Source: Marinitoga aeolica (GTDB taxonomy: Bacteria > Thermotogota > Thermotogae > Petrotogales > Petrotogaceae). From it: a stretch of 64,000 bases of DNA. This document shows positions 1 through 7,779 of this stretch, piece after piece. Position 1 is the first letter of the stretch; each line of letters starts with the position of its first letter. The stretch lies in the NCBI RefSeq assembly GCF_029910535.1, contig NZ_CP069362.1, positions 2,294,001 through 2,358,000 on the forward strand, given 5' to 3'. The notes beneath the pieces were generated by a model. It was not told the DNA's origin, did no database searches, and was given only the letters and a program-made list of their open reading frames with translations. The position numbers and the translations under genes are program-made.

Positions 1-647
1 GAAGAAGCAGGTTTCCATAAAACAACATTTCCCATAATAGCTGGAGCTGTTGGTAGATTCCCAGAAATAGAAGCAAAATTAAATGGAGGTACAGCAAAAA
101 TAAAGCCATCTAAAGCTCTATATTCCATTCTGTTTAAAATACCTTTTGAAGATTGTGGTTGTTCTGTATAAATTTTAGTTGCATAATATGAATTAAACCT
201 AAAGAAATCTATTAATTCACATGCAGAATCGATTTCTGCTTGGAAAACGTTTTTCCCTAAATCAAGCATTGCTGCAGCATTTAATGTGCTTCTCCAAGTA
301 GTTGATAATAATTCAGCAGCTTTTAAAAATATAGATATCCTATCAATATATGAATAATTTTCCCATTCTTCTTTTGCTTTTATAGCCGCATCGATAGCCA
401 TTTTAATTTCCTTTTCTCCTGCCATATGATAATGGGCAAGTATATGATTGTGATCATGGGGCATTACACATTTCCCTAAATTACCAGTTTTTATTTCCTT
501 TCCTCCAATTATTAATGGAATTTCAATTTCTTTAGAGGATAATTCCCCCAATTTTTCTTTTAATTCTTCTCTCTCTTTTGAACCAGGTGCATAAGATAAA
601 ATAGGTTCGTTTTTTGGCCTTTCCATCACAAAAATACTATTAAACAT
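1..647 (-). CDS. pruA: L-glutamate gamma-semialdehyde (delta-1-pyrroline-5-carboxylate) dehydrogenase, N-terminal part
   Basis: Reading leftward from the ATG at 645-647 there is an open frame to the window edge (about 215 residues, C-terminus outside). The N-terminus (MFNSIFVMERPKNEPILSYA, then a PGS-KERE stretch) resembles the ALDH4/P5C dehydrogenase branch of the aldehyde dehydrogenase superfamily, which shares a 'NEP(V/I)L' opening. The visible part includes the start of the NAD-binding domain with a GFIFAVPPFNF segment. The family oxidises glutamate semialdehyde to glutamate with NAD+. An RBS (GGGAGG) lies 7 bases before the ATG, and the gene starts 14 bases after the stop of the proline dehydrogenase-like beta subunit. 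The two consecutive steps of proline catabolism are therefore in one operon. The catalytic Cys and Glu lie outside the window. Confidence 0.9.
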   Translation of the reverse strand, partial: MFNSIFVMERPKNEPILSYAPGSKEREELKEKLGELSSKEIEIPLIIGGKEIKTGNLGKCVMPHDHNHILAHYHMAGEKEIKMAIDAAIKAKEEWENYSYIDRISIFLKAAELLSTTWRSTLNAAAMLDLGKNVFQAEIDSACELIDFFRFNSYYATKIYTEQPQSSKGILNRMEYRALDGFIFAVPPFNFASISGNLPTAPAIMGNVVLWKPAS

Positions 648-661
648 ACCATATCCCTCCC

Positions 662-1801
662 TTAAACTACTGATGGTTCTTTAATAATTTCATTGCGTTT
701 AAATCTGCCAATATCTAAAACTACATCCCAAGATAATTTTTTTTCCAAAATAATATCTTTCATCAAAATGCCTACTGCAGGTGCCAGCATAAATCCATGA
801 CCACTAAATCCTATTGCTAAATAAAAACCTTCAATTTCCTCACATTTGCTAACAATGGGTTGATGATCAGGAGACATATTATAATATCCAGCCCATTGAC
901 GCACAACTCTTAAATTTTTGGTAGGTGGTAGTAAGCGAGTTACTTTTTGAGCCATACTTTCTAAAAACTGCCAACTACTTCTCAAACTTGTTGTTCTTTC
1001 TTTCGGACCATATCCCATAATAAATGAACCATGGGGAGTTTGTTGGCAATATATGTTATATGAAAATGACATAACCATTGGCCCAAGTATTTCATTGACA
1101 GGTTCTGTAGCTAAAATTTCATGTCTCTCAGAGTAAACAGGTAAATCAATCCCAACCATTTTTCCAATATTCTGGGACCATCCACCAGCGGCATTAACCA
1201 CTTTTTCTGTTTCTATAAATCCATGATTTGTATACACACCTTTTATTCTTCCATTTTTTACTAAAATGTCCAATACCTCTACTCCTTTATTTATCTCCAC
1301 ACCTAAATTTTCAGCAGCTTTAGCATAAGCTATAGTTGTTAAAAACGGATTAGCATGACCATCTTTTTCATAATAAGCTGCACCTAATAAGTTGTCAGTA
1401 TTTAAAAATGGCACTATATTTTTTGCTTCATCTGGAGTTAATAATTTTGAATTTATCCCAAGCGAATTTTGTAATTGAACATTTTTCTGAAATTGATTCC
1501 ATTCTTTTTCGGTGAAAGCTAATAAAAGATATCCTTTTTGCTTGAATTCAATATCGATGTCTATATTTAATTCATCTTTTATATTTTCAAAGATTTTCAC
1601 ACTTTCTCTTGCTAATATACAGTTTTGTTTTGTCCCCCACTGTTGTCTAACTCCTGCTCCACATCTTCCTGTAGCGCCATAAGCTAAATATTTTCTTTCT
1701 AATAAAACTATATCTTTGACACCAGCTTTCGCTAGATTATAGGCTATAGAAACACCTGTAATACCTCCACCAATAACAACTATTGAAGCTTTATTCTTCA
1801 T
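662..1801 (-). CDS. Proline dehydrogenase-like FAD subunit (DadA/sarcosine oxidase beta family)
   Basis: This is a 379-residue FAD-dependent amine oxidoreductase of the DAO family. It has an N-terminal dinucleotide-binding motif VVIGGGITGVSIAYNLAKAG, followed by an ATGRCGAGVRQQWG segment typical of the DadA/SoxB group, and a C-terminal 'GFSGHGFMLAPAVG' flavin-contact motif. In Thermococcales dye-linked L-proline dehydrogenases the beta subunit of this family carries the proline-oxidising FAD site. The frame can open at GTG 1810, but ATG 1801 is preferred because an AGGTGA lies at the right distance before it and overlaps the GTG. The start overlaps the preceding BFD-like gene. The neighbouring P5C dehydrogenase supports proline as substrate over sarcosine or glycine (HcnC); this is inference. 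Confidence 0.85.
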   Translation of the reverse strand: MKNKASIVVIGGGITGVSIAYNLAKAGVKDIVLLERKYLAYGATGRCGAGVRQQWGTKQNCILARESVKIFENIKDELNIDIDIEFKQKGYLLLAFTEKEWNQFQKNVQLQNSLGINSKLLTPDEAKNIVPFLNTDNLLGAAYYEKDGHANPFLTTIAYAKAAENLGVEINKGVEVLDILVKNGRIKGVYTNHGFIETEKVVNAAGGWSQNIGKMVGIDLPVYSERHEILATEPVNEILGPMVMSFSYNIYCQQTPHGSFIMGYGPKERTTSLRSSWQFLESMAQKVTRLLPPTKNLRVVRQWAGYYNMSPDHQPIVSKCEEIEGFYLAIGFSGHGFMLAPAVGILMKDIILEKKLSWDVVLDIGRFKRNEIIKEPSVV

Positions 1802-2069
1802 TACTTTCACCTACAATCTCTTTAAAGAATAATCCTCCAAAAGGTGGTCTATTACTTGGTTTATATACTTCTTCTATTGGCTTACCTGTTATTTTTGAAA
1901 TTTCTCTCGCAATAATTGGGCCGCATGTTTTTCCCTGGCAAGGTCCCATTCCTGCCCTTGAAACCCTTTTTATTTCCTCAACAGTGGTATAACCTTCATG
2001 AATTAAATCTCTAATTTCTTTTAATGTGATATCTTCACATCGACAGACAATAATTTTTTCTTCATCCAT
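1791..2069 (-). CDS. BFD-like [2Fe-2S] small subunit of the proline dehydrogenase complex
   Basis: This 92-residue protein has the four-cysteine arrangement of bacterioferritin-associated-ferredoxin-like domains. An early pair, VCRCED (C-x-C), is followed by GPCQGKTCG (C-x4-C) after about 30 residues. Such domains occur in HcnA/B, NirB and multi-subunit amino-acid dehydrogenases, where they bind a [2Fe-2S] cluster and pass electrons between flavins. The gene starts one base after the stop of the 511-residue subunit and overlaps the next gene, so it is translationally coupled to both. Size and position fit a small electron-transfer subunit of the heteromeric complex. The partner assignment is by context. 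Confidence 0.82.
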   Translation of the reverse strand: MDEEKIIVCRCEDITLKEIRDLIHEGYTTVEEIKRVSRAGMGPCQGKTCGPIIAREISKITGKPIEEVYKPSNRPPFGGLFFKEIVGESNEE

Positions 2070-2070
2070 A

Positions 2071-3606
2071 TTATATCACCACCCTTATGTGGCGTGCATT
2101 ATTAATATTTTCTTTTGAAACTTTTACTTCTATTAAATTGGTTTTATCTTTCATTTTTCTAACGTTCAACACTATATTTTTTTCTAAGAAATTACCTTCT
2201 CTATCCATGATTTCAACCATTTCACCTTTTTCGGGCACAGGTAAAAATTCATAAGGTAATAATACACTTTCTTTTTTCTTATCCACTACAAAAATAGCTA
2301 ATCCAGGACAAACAGCTACGCAATTTCCACAACCTATACATTTTTTTTCATCTAATTTTGGTATCCCATTCAATGAATCCATTGATATAGCATTAGTTGG
2401 ACAACTTGCAACACATGGGTTACATGGTATATTTTGAAAACACTCCATTATTGCGAATCTATTACTATCTTTTGGAATAATATTCTCTATCATTTCTTTT
2501 TCAGGAACACCTGTCCTATGTAACTTTCCTAAATCTTTTTGTGAATCAACAATAAAATCTTTATATAAATTTAATTTTTTTAAACCACTTACTACTTTTG
2601 ATGAAGTTTTTCTTAGTTCCTTTAAATGTTCCTTAATTTCATTAATTCTTTTATCAAAAGTATTGGTTATTTCATATGATGCGTATAAACCTGCTAGTTC
2701 TCCTTCAAGCATTGCAGCGGTTGCTTCTTCTATTCCAGAAGAATCACCAGCTACAAAAACATTTTCTACAGTTGTTTTCATATTTTCATCTCTTACAGGT
2801 ACATATCCACCTAATTCTGGTATATATTTCATTTTACAATTAATTTGATTCAAGATATCAGAAAGTGGCATTAATCCAGTAGCCAAACATATTACATCAC
2901 AAGATATTTCTTTTTTTTCTTTAGTTTCAACATTCTCAATTATAGCTCCTTTAACTTTTCTATCACCTAAAGCTTTAACTATAGTATGTTTTGTATATAT
3001 TGGTATTCCCAATCTTCTTACTTTTGAAGCATGAACTAAATATCCACCTATTTTTTCTGAAATTTCTACAATACCTTTTACTTTAACTCCCACTTGAGCA
3101 AGTTGATAAGATACTATTAATCCGATATTTCCTGAACCAATCATCAATATTTCTTTTCCTGGTAATATTCCATACACGTTCATTAATGTTTGTACAGCCC
3201 CGGCACCAAACACGCCAGGTAAATCATTATTTTCAAATGGTAATGATTTTTCAAATGCTCCAGTTGCTATAATAATTTTCTTTGGCTTAAATTTTTCCAT
3301 TTTCTCTTTAACTAAAGCAGTAACAACACCATCTTCATAATATCCAAGAACCATAGAATTCAAAAATACATCGATTTTATCTTTATTATTAACTTCATTA
3401 ATTAATTTTTGTGCAATATATATTCCTCTTGTTCCAGCTGATTCATCTTTTGAACCAAAGAATTTATGTGTTTGCTTAACTAATTGACCCCCTAAAATTT
3501 CTTTTTCTTCAAATAAAGCTACTTTTAAATTTAATTTAGCAGCTGCCAATGCTGAACTTATTCCTGCAGGCCCTCCTCCAATTATTAAAATATCATAGTT
3601 TTTCAA
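2071..3606 (-). CDS. Proline dehydrogenase-like alpha subunit: FAD/NAD(P) oxidoreductase with two C-terminal 4Fe-4S motifs
   Basis: This 511-residue pyridine nucleotide-disulfide oxidoreductase-like protein starts with the FAD motif DILIIGGGPAGISSALAAAK. The second Rossmann motif is EILMIGSGNIGLIVSYQLAQ near residue 155, and an 'NVFVAGDSSGIEEATAAM' flavin motif lies near residue 285. After about residue 385 it carries two ferredoxin-type clusters, with CNPCVASCP and CIGCGNCVAVCP motifs. HcnB-like and PDH1-alpha-like subunits combine these elements in complexes with a DadA-like catalytic partner. The start overlaps the end of the 2Fe-2S gene by 14 bases. Whether NAD(P)H is really formed or a ferredoxin is reduced cannot be read from the sequence. 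Confidence 0.85.
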   Translation of the reverse strand: MKNYDILIIGGGPAGISSALAAAKLNLKVALFEEKEILGGQLVKQTHKFFGSKDESAGTRGIYIAQKLINEVNNKDKIDVFLNSMVLGYYEDGVVTALVKEKMEKFKPKKIIIATGAFEKSLPFENNDLPGVFGAGAVQTLMNVYGILPGKEILMIGSGNIGLIVSYQLAQVGVKVKGIVEISEKIGGYLVHASKVRRLGIPIYTKHTIVKALGDRKVKGAIIENVETKEKKEISCDVICLATGLMPLSDILNQINCKMKYIPELGGYVPVRDENMKTTVENVFVAGDSSGIEEATAAMLEGELAGLYASYEITNTFDKRINEIKEHLKELRKTSSKVVSGLKKLNLYKDFIVDSQKDLGKLHRTGVPEKEMIENIIPKDSNRFAIMECFQNIPCNPCVASCPTNAISMDSLNGIPKLDEKKCIGCGNCVAVCPGLAIFVVDKKKESVLLPYEFLPVPEKGEMVEIMDREGNFLEKNIVLNVRKMKDKTNLIEVKVSKENINNARHIRVVI

Positions 3607-3907
3607 TTAAATCACCCTTTGGTAGTTGTTTTCTAACTTGTATACCTTCTTTAACTGGAGTTATACAAATTCTTGTATTTGGAACACCGTCAACTTCCAT
3701 TAAACATGAAGAACAATGACCTATAGCACAAAACAGTCCTCTTGGTCTTCCAGTTTTTAATCCTTCTCTATATTCCCAAATTCCAAGTGCATGCAATGCT
3801 GCGGCTATAGTTTCTCCTTCATATCCCCAAACTTCCTGATTTTCAAAAAAAAACTTTACTTTTTTTCCTTTTTTAAAATCTAAAATTGGATGTTCTTGAA
3901 TTCTCAA
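3593..3907 (-). CDS. 2Fe-2S ferredoxin-fold subunit (Fer2_4/HcnA-like) of the proline dehydrogenase complex
   Basis: This 104-residue protein has the plant-type ferredoxin fold ligands seen in HcnA and sarcosine/proline dehydrogenase small subunits: GLFCAIGHCSSC with a later C in TRICITPV. The frame has no ATG. A TTG at 3949 would lie upstream of the predicted transcription start, whereas the TTG at 3905-3907 follows a seven-G Shine-Dalgarno tract by 5 bases, so 3907 is chosen. It is the first gene of the minus-strand proline oxidation operon, and its 3' end overlaps the FAD alpha subunit. It probably supplies a [2Fe-2S] relay; no enzymatic activity of its own is expected. Confidence 0.82.
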   Translation of the reverse strand: MRIQEHPILDFKKGKKVKFFFENQEVWGYEGETIAAALHALGIWEYREGLKTGRPRGLFCAIGHCSSCLMEVDGVPNTRICITPVKEGIQVRKQLPKGDLIEKL

Positions 3908-3940
3908 TATATCCCCCCCTATGAAAAAAGTTTCATTAGT

Positions 3941-3969
3941 ATTATACAATATATGTTAACATATATAAA
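3941..3969 (-). promoter_or_regulatory. Promoter of the proline operon with an 18-bp palindrome
   Basis: On the minus strand a perfect -10 hexamer TATAAT occupies 3946-3941. The perfect palindrome ATATATGTTAACATATAT at 3949-3966 sits in the -10/-35 spacer. The -35 itself (around 3964-3969) is poor. A palindrome there is where a repressor would block polymerase, so it is a candidate operator for proline-responsive control. The regulator is unknown. Confidence 0.55.
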
Positions 3970-4136
3970 CTAAAAAAGACATTATTTTTACTTAGTATTA
4001 CGAATTAATTAACCGTAATTTCTTATAACTCATTATTTTCAAACAGGAAAACTTTTATTAATTTATATAGATTTTCATCTTTTTAAAATCATATGTTATA
4101 ATTAAAATAAATTTAAATTAGAATGTAGGGAAATAT
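3950..4136. other. Divergent intergenic region
   Basis: This AT-rich gap lies between the leftward proline operon and the rightward HD-domain operon. It contains the leftward promoter and palindrome described separately and, for the rightward genes, a TATAAT at 4097-4102 with a weak -35. Nothing coding is seen. Confidence 0.6.
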
Positions 4137-4724
4137 ATGGATTACATAGGTATAGTCTTTAATTATATAAAAAAATTGGAATATGATCATACTCATGATA
4201 TTGGGCATATTTTAAGAGTGACCAAAACCTCTGAACTCATTGCTATTAAAGAAAATGCAGATGTTGAAGTTGTAGTTTTATCAGCTCTTTTGCATGATAT
4301 AGCACGACCAGATGAATTAAAAGGAATAATAAAGGATCATGCTTTAGAGGGGGCGGTAAGAGCCGAAGCTTATCTGAAAAGCATTAATTACTCAAAATAC
4401 AAAGATGTTTCGTATTGTATTAAAACGCATAGATTTAGCAATAATATAATTCCAAAAACATTAGAAGCTAAAATTTTACAAGATGCAGATAAATTAGATG
4501 CGTTAGGATATATTGGAATTTCCAGGGTTTTTATGCATAGAAATGGTGGCAACCTAGACGAAAGAATTAAACATTTTTATGAAAAAATTTTAAAATTAAA
4601 AGATTTAATGTATACAGATACTGCAAAAAAGCTTGCGAATGAAAAAGCAAAAATTGTAGAAAGTTTTGTTAATGGTTTGGAAAAAGAATTATATTATGAG
4701 GTGTATCATGGAAAAGAAAAATAA
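4137..4724 (+). CDS. HD-domain phosphohydrolase
   Basis: This 195-residue protein has the ordered metal ligands of the HD superfamily: H24 in HDIGHILRV, H53-D54 in ALLHDIARPDE, a later H in TIKDHALEG-type context and a distal Asp in LQDADKLDALG. It resembles the stand-alone YedJ-like group of small HD hydrolases. Substrates in the family are nucleotides or other phosphomonoesters, and none can be assigned here. ATG 4137 follows an AGGG. The last 17 bases overlap the NiaR-like regulator, so the two are co-expressed. A link to NAD or nucleotide metabolism is only suggested by that neighbour. Confidence 0.85.
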   Translation: MDYIGIVFNYIKKLEYDHTHDIGHILRVTKTSELIAIKENADVEVVVLSALLHDIARPDELKGIIKDHALEGAVRAEAYLKSINYSKYKDVSYCIKTHRFSNNIIPKTLEAKILQDADKLDALGYIGISRVFMHRNGGNLDERIKHFYEKILKLKDLMYTDTAKKLANEKAKIVESFVNGLEKELYYEVYHGKEK

Positions 4725-5205
4725 GATATTAAGAATATTAATGGATTCTGAAGAGCCTATAAAAGGAAAAGTATTAGCAGAAAAAATCGGCGTAAGCAGA
4801 CAAATGATCATTCAGTATATTTCAAAATTAAAAACTGAAGGACATAAAATAGCTTCTACAAGAGATGGTTATATATTAGAAAGAGAAAAAGGCATCAGAA
4901 AAATGATAGCAGTAAAACATTCTTCTAATGAAATTGAGGATGAACTCTTTTCTATTGTTAATGCTGGCGGAACAGTTTTAGATGTTATTGTAGAACATCC
5001 TTTATATGGCGAAATAAAAGGAAGAATAGATGTAAAAACTGTAAATGATGTAATAAAATTTATGAGCCTATTAAAAACTACACATGCTACTCCTTTATTG
5101 GAATTATCAGAAGGAATACATATTCACACAATAGAAGTTAAAGATGAAAAAACTTTTGAGGAAGTAAAAAAAGCAATAAAAAAATATTTGATATTAGATT
5201 TATAA
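4708..5205 (+). CDS. niaR: NiaR-type transcriptional regulator (HTH_11 + 3H domain)
   Basis: This 165-residue regulator has an N-terminal winged helix (residues about 5-55; VLAEKIGVSRQMIIQYISKL is the recognition region). The C-terminal 3H domain has the three characteristic histidine positions in IAVKHSSNEI, VIVEHPLYGEI and GIHIHTIEV, which bind metal and the effector. The family (B. subtilis NiaR/YrxA; a Thermotoga 3H-domain protein) represses niacin uptake and NAD synthesis genes in response to nicotinic acid. A longer frame opens at 4666, but ATG 4708 has a GAGGTG Shine-Dalgarno 4 bases upstream. No NAD biosynthesis gene is adjacent, so its targets are probably elsewhere. Confidence 0.85.
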   Translation: MEKKNKILRILMDSEEPIKGKVLAEKIGVSRQMIIQYISKLKTEGHKIASTRDGYILEREKGIRKMIAVKHSSNEIEDELFSIVNAGGTVLDVIVEHPLYGEIKGRIDVKTVNDVIKFMSLLKTTHATPLLELSEGIHIHTIEVKDEKTFEEVKKAIKKYLILDL

Positions 5206-5221
5206 TAAATGGGGGGATAAT

Positions 5222-6250
5222 ATGAAATTTATCGACTTAAGAAGTGATACTGTTACCGAACCAACTGAAGAAATGAGAAAAGCCATGTGTGAAGCAGAAG
5301 TTGGAGATGATGTATATGATGAAGATCCTACTATAAAGAAATTGGAAAGTATGGCTGCAGAAATTCTTGGTAAGGAAGCAGGACTTTTTGTTCCAAGTGG
5401 AACATTTGGTAATCAATTATCTATTTTTTCCCATTGCGAAAGAGGCAATGAGGTAATTGTCGGAGATGATTGTCATATCGTTCAACATGAAGCTGGAGCT
5501 TCTTCAATTATTGCTGGAGTTCAATTAAGAACTATAAAATCAGATAGAGGTGCCTTACCTCCAGAAGAAGTTGAAAGCAAAATCAGAAAAATAGAAGATA
5601 TTCATTTTCCAAAAACCGGATTAATTTGTCTTGAAAATGCCCATTCTAATGGTAGAGTTATACCTTTATCAAATTTTGATAAAATAAGAAAAATTGCTGA
5701 CAAATATAATGTTCCAATACATTTAGATGGTGCAAGAATATTTAATGCTGCCACTACCTTAGATGTTGATCCAAAAGAAATTGCAAAATATGCTGATTCT
5801 ATAAGTTTTTGTTTATCAAAAGGATTATGTGCTCCAGTGGGGTCTATTGTTGTAGGTAATAAAGAATTTATTGATGAAGCTAAAAAAAGAAGAAAAATAA
5901 TGGGTGGTGGAATGAGGCAAGCTGGAATTTTAGCTGCTGCGGGAATAGTTGCATTGGAAAAAATGAGATTTAGATTACATGAAGATCATGAAAACGCAAA
6001 ATATTTAGCTGAAAAATTAAGTAATTTTGATTTTATAGAAATTATTGAAAAAGTAGAAATCAATATGGTATTTTTCAAAATTAATAAAGAATTTAAAGAT
6101 GAAGATTTTATTTCATTCATGAAAGATAATGGTATAAAAATAAATCCACCAGAAGAAGGAATATATAGATTTGTTACGCATTATTGGATAAAAAAATCTG
6201 ATATTGATAAAACAATAAAGATTATAGAAGAATTTTTTACTAAATTATAA
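5222..6250 (+). CDS. ltaE: Low-specificity L-threonine aldolase
   Basis: This 342-residue fold-type I PLP enzyme matches the length of Thermotoga threonine aldolase. It opens with IDLRSDTVTEPTEEMRKAM and contains GDDVYDEDPT, the HLDGARIFNAA motif and the PLP-binding K200 in SFCLSKGLCAPVGS. It cleaves threonine/allo-threonine to glycine and acetaldehyde. The gene lies 16 bases after the NiaR-like regulator and has a GGGGGG RBS. It is the third gene of a run that continues into comM. The product assignment is secure; stereospecificity cannot be read from sequence. Confidence 0.93.
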   Translation: MKFIDLRSDTVTEPTEEMRKAMCEAEVGDDVYDEDPTIKKLESMAAEILGKEAGLFVPSGTFGNQLSIFSHCERGNEVIVGDDCHIVQHEAGASSIIAGVQLRTIKSDRGALPPEEVESKIRKIEDIHFPKTGLICLENAHSNGRVIPLSNFDKIRKIADKYNVPIHLDGARIFNAATTLDVDPKEIAKYADSISFCLSKGLCAPVGSIVVGNKEFIDEAKKRRKIMGGGMRQAGILAAAGIVALEKMRFRLHEDHENAKYLAEKLSNFDFIEIIEKVEINMVFFKINKEFKDEDFISFMKDNGIKINPPEEGIYRFVTHYWIKKSDIDKTIKIIEEFFTKL

Positions 6251-6270
6251 TGCAGTAAAGGGGGATTGGG

Positions 6271-7779
6271 GTGAAATATTCCAGAGTAAATAGCGCATAT
6301 GTTTCTGGATTTGAAGTAAAAAATATAATAGTTGAAGTTGATATAAATTCAAAAGCTACACAACAAATTTTTAAAATAGTCGGAATGCCAAATACTGCGA
6401 TTTTAGAAAGCCAAAAAAGAGTTTATAGTGCTATTAGGAATTCTGGGTTTACTTTTCCAAACGGTAATGTAACAGTTAATCTAGCTCCAAGTAATATAAA
6501 AAAGCAAGGGACACACTTTGATTTACCAATTGCAATTTCTATCTTACTAGCATCAAAACAAATCTCTTATGAAATAGATGATTATTATATCTTTGGCGAA
6601 ATAGGGTTAAATGGTGAAATAAGAGGAATTCCAGGTATAACATTATTATTATTAGATATATCCCATAAAAACAAAAATGCTAAATTCATAATACCAAAAG
6701 AAAATGAAGAAGAGTCTATATTTATTGAAAATAATGAAGTTTATGTGATAGAAAATTTAGTAGAAATAATAAAAATTCTTCATCCAAATGAAAAAGAAAA
6801 TTATAAAGCAAATCCCACTAAAAATTTTTATGAAGAAAAAGAAGAACAACTGGATTTTTCAGAAATAAAAGGGCAATTTTTTGCTAAAAGAGCAGCTGAA
6901 ATTGCAGCAGCAGGATTTCATAATTTATTAATGACAGGAAGTCCAGGATCTGGAAAAACAATGATAGCCAGAAGAATACCTTCTATTCTTCCTGAAATGA
7001 CACATGATGAAATTATAGAATCAACAAAAATTTATTCCATATATGGTTATTTAAATAAAATAGTTAATAAAAGACCATTTAGAGCACCTCATCATTCTGC
7101 ATCAACTGCTTCTATAATTGGTGGTGGAAGTGATTCTAAACCTGGAGAAGTAAGTTTGGCAAATAATGGAGTATTATTTTTAGATGAATTTCCGGAGTTT
7201 AGAACAGATGTAATAGAAGCTTTAAGACAACCAATGGAAGATGGTATTGTGACAATTTCTAGAGCAAAATTAATAGCAACTTATCCTGCAAAGTTTATGT
7301 TAGTTGCTGCACAAAATCCGTGTCCATGTGGTTATTATGGTGATCCAGAACATGAATGTACGTGTTCACTAAATCAGATAACTAATTATAATAAGAAAAT
7401 TTCAGGTCCAATCAGTGATAGAATAGACATTAAAATAAAAGTTCCAAGAGTAAAAATAGATGAAATGTTTGACAATTCACCAGGGGAAAAATCAGAAAAA
7501 ATAAGAGAAAGAGTAGAAAATGCAAGTATAATACAAATAAAAAGACAAGGGAAATTAAATGGAAAACTCTCTCAAAAAGAGGTAAAAAAATATATAATAT
7601 TAGAAGAAAAAGTTGAAGAATTTTTGAAAAATGGAGCAAGAAAATTTAAAATGACAGGTAGAGGTATAAATAGAATATTAAAAGTTTCGAGAACAATAGC
7701 TGATTTAAAAGGGAATACCGATATTTCTATAGAAGATATTGCAGAAGCATTTCAATTCAGGGGGGATAGTAATTTATAA
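6271..7779 (+). CDS. comM: YifB/ComM-family Mg-chelatase-like AAA+ ATPase
   Basis: This 502-residue protein has the ComM architecture. The N-terminal Lon-protease-like domain (residues 1 to about 165) includes VNLAPSNIKKQGTHFDLPIA. The AAA+ Mg-chelatase module has Walker A MTGSPGSGKTM, Walker B NNGVLFLDEFPEF and the zinc-like cluster CPCGYYGD...CTCS. A Mg-chelatase C-terminal domain follows. ComM helicases promote branch migration during integration of transformed DNA. The start is GTG 6271, 5 bases after a GGGGGATTGGG purine tract. Its 3' end overlaps the acetyltransferase frame. No other competence gene is in the window. Confidence 0.92.
   Translation: MKYSRVNSAYVSGFEVKNIIVEVDINSKATQQIFKIVGMPNTAILESQKRVYSAIRNSGFTFPNGNVTVNLAPSNIKKQGTHFDLPIAISILLASKQISYEIDDYYIFGEIGLNGEIRGIPGITLLLLDISHKNKNAKFIIPKENEEESIFIENNEVYVIENLVEIIKILHPNEKENYKANPTKNFYEEKEEQLDFSEIKGQFFAKRAAEIAAAGFHNLLMTGSPGSGKTMIARRIPSILPEMTHDEIIESTKIYSIYGYLNKIVNKRPFRAPHHSASTASIIGGGSDSKPGEVSLANNGVLFLDEFPEFRTDVIEALRQPMEDGIVTISRAKLIATYPAKFMLVAAQNPCPCGYYGDPEHECTCSLNQITNYNKKISGPISDRIDIKIKVPRVKIDEMFDNSPGEKSEKIRERVENASIIQIKRQGKLNGKLSQKEVKKYIILEEKVEEFLKNGARKFKMTGRGINRILKVSRTIADLKGNTDISIEDIAEAFQFRGDSNL

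Noticed and set aside
3908-3949. Upstream TTG start for the 2Fe-2S subunit
   Set aside because: It would lie upstream of or at the predicted transcription start and inside the palindrome; the downstream TTG has a seven-G RBS.
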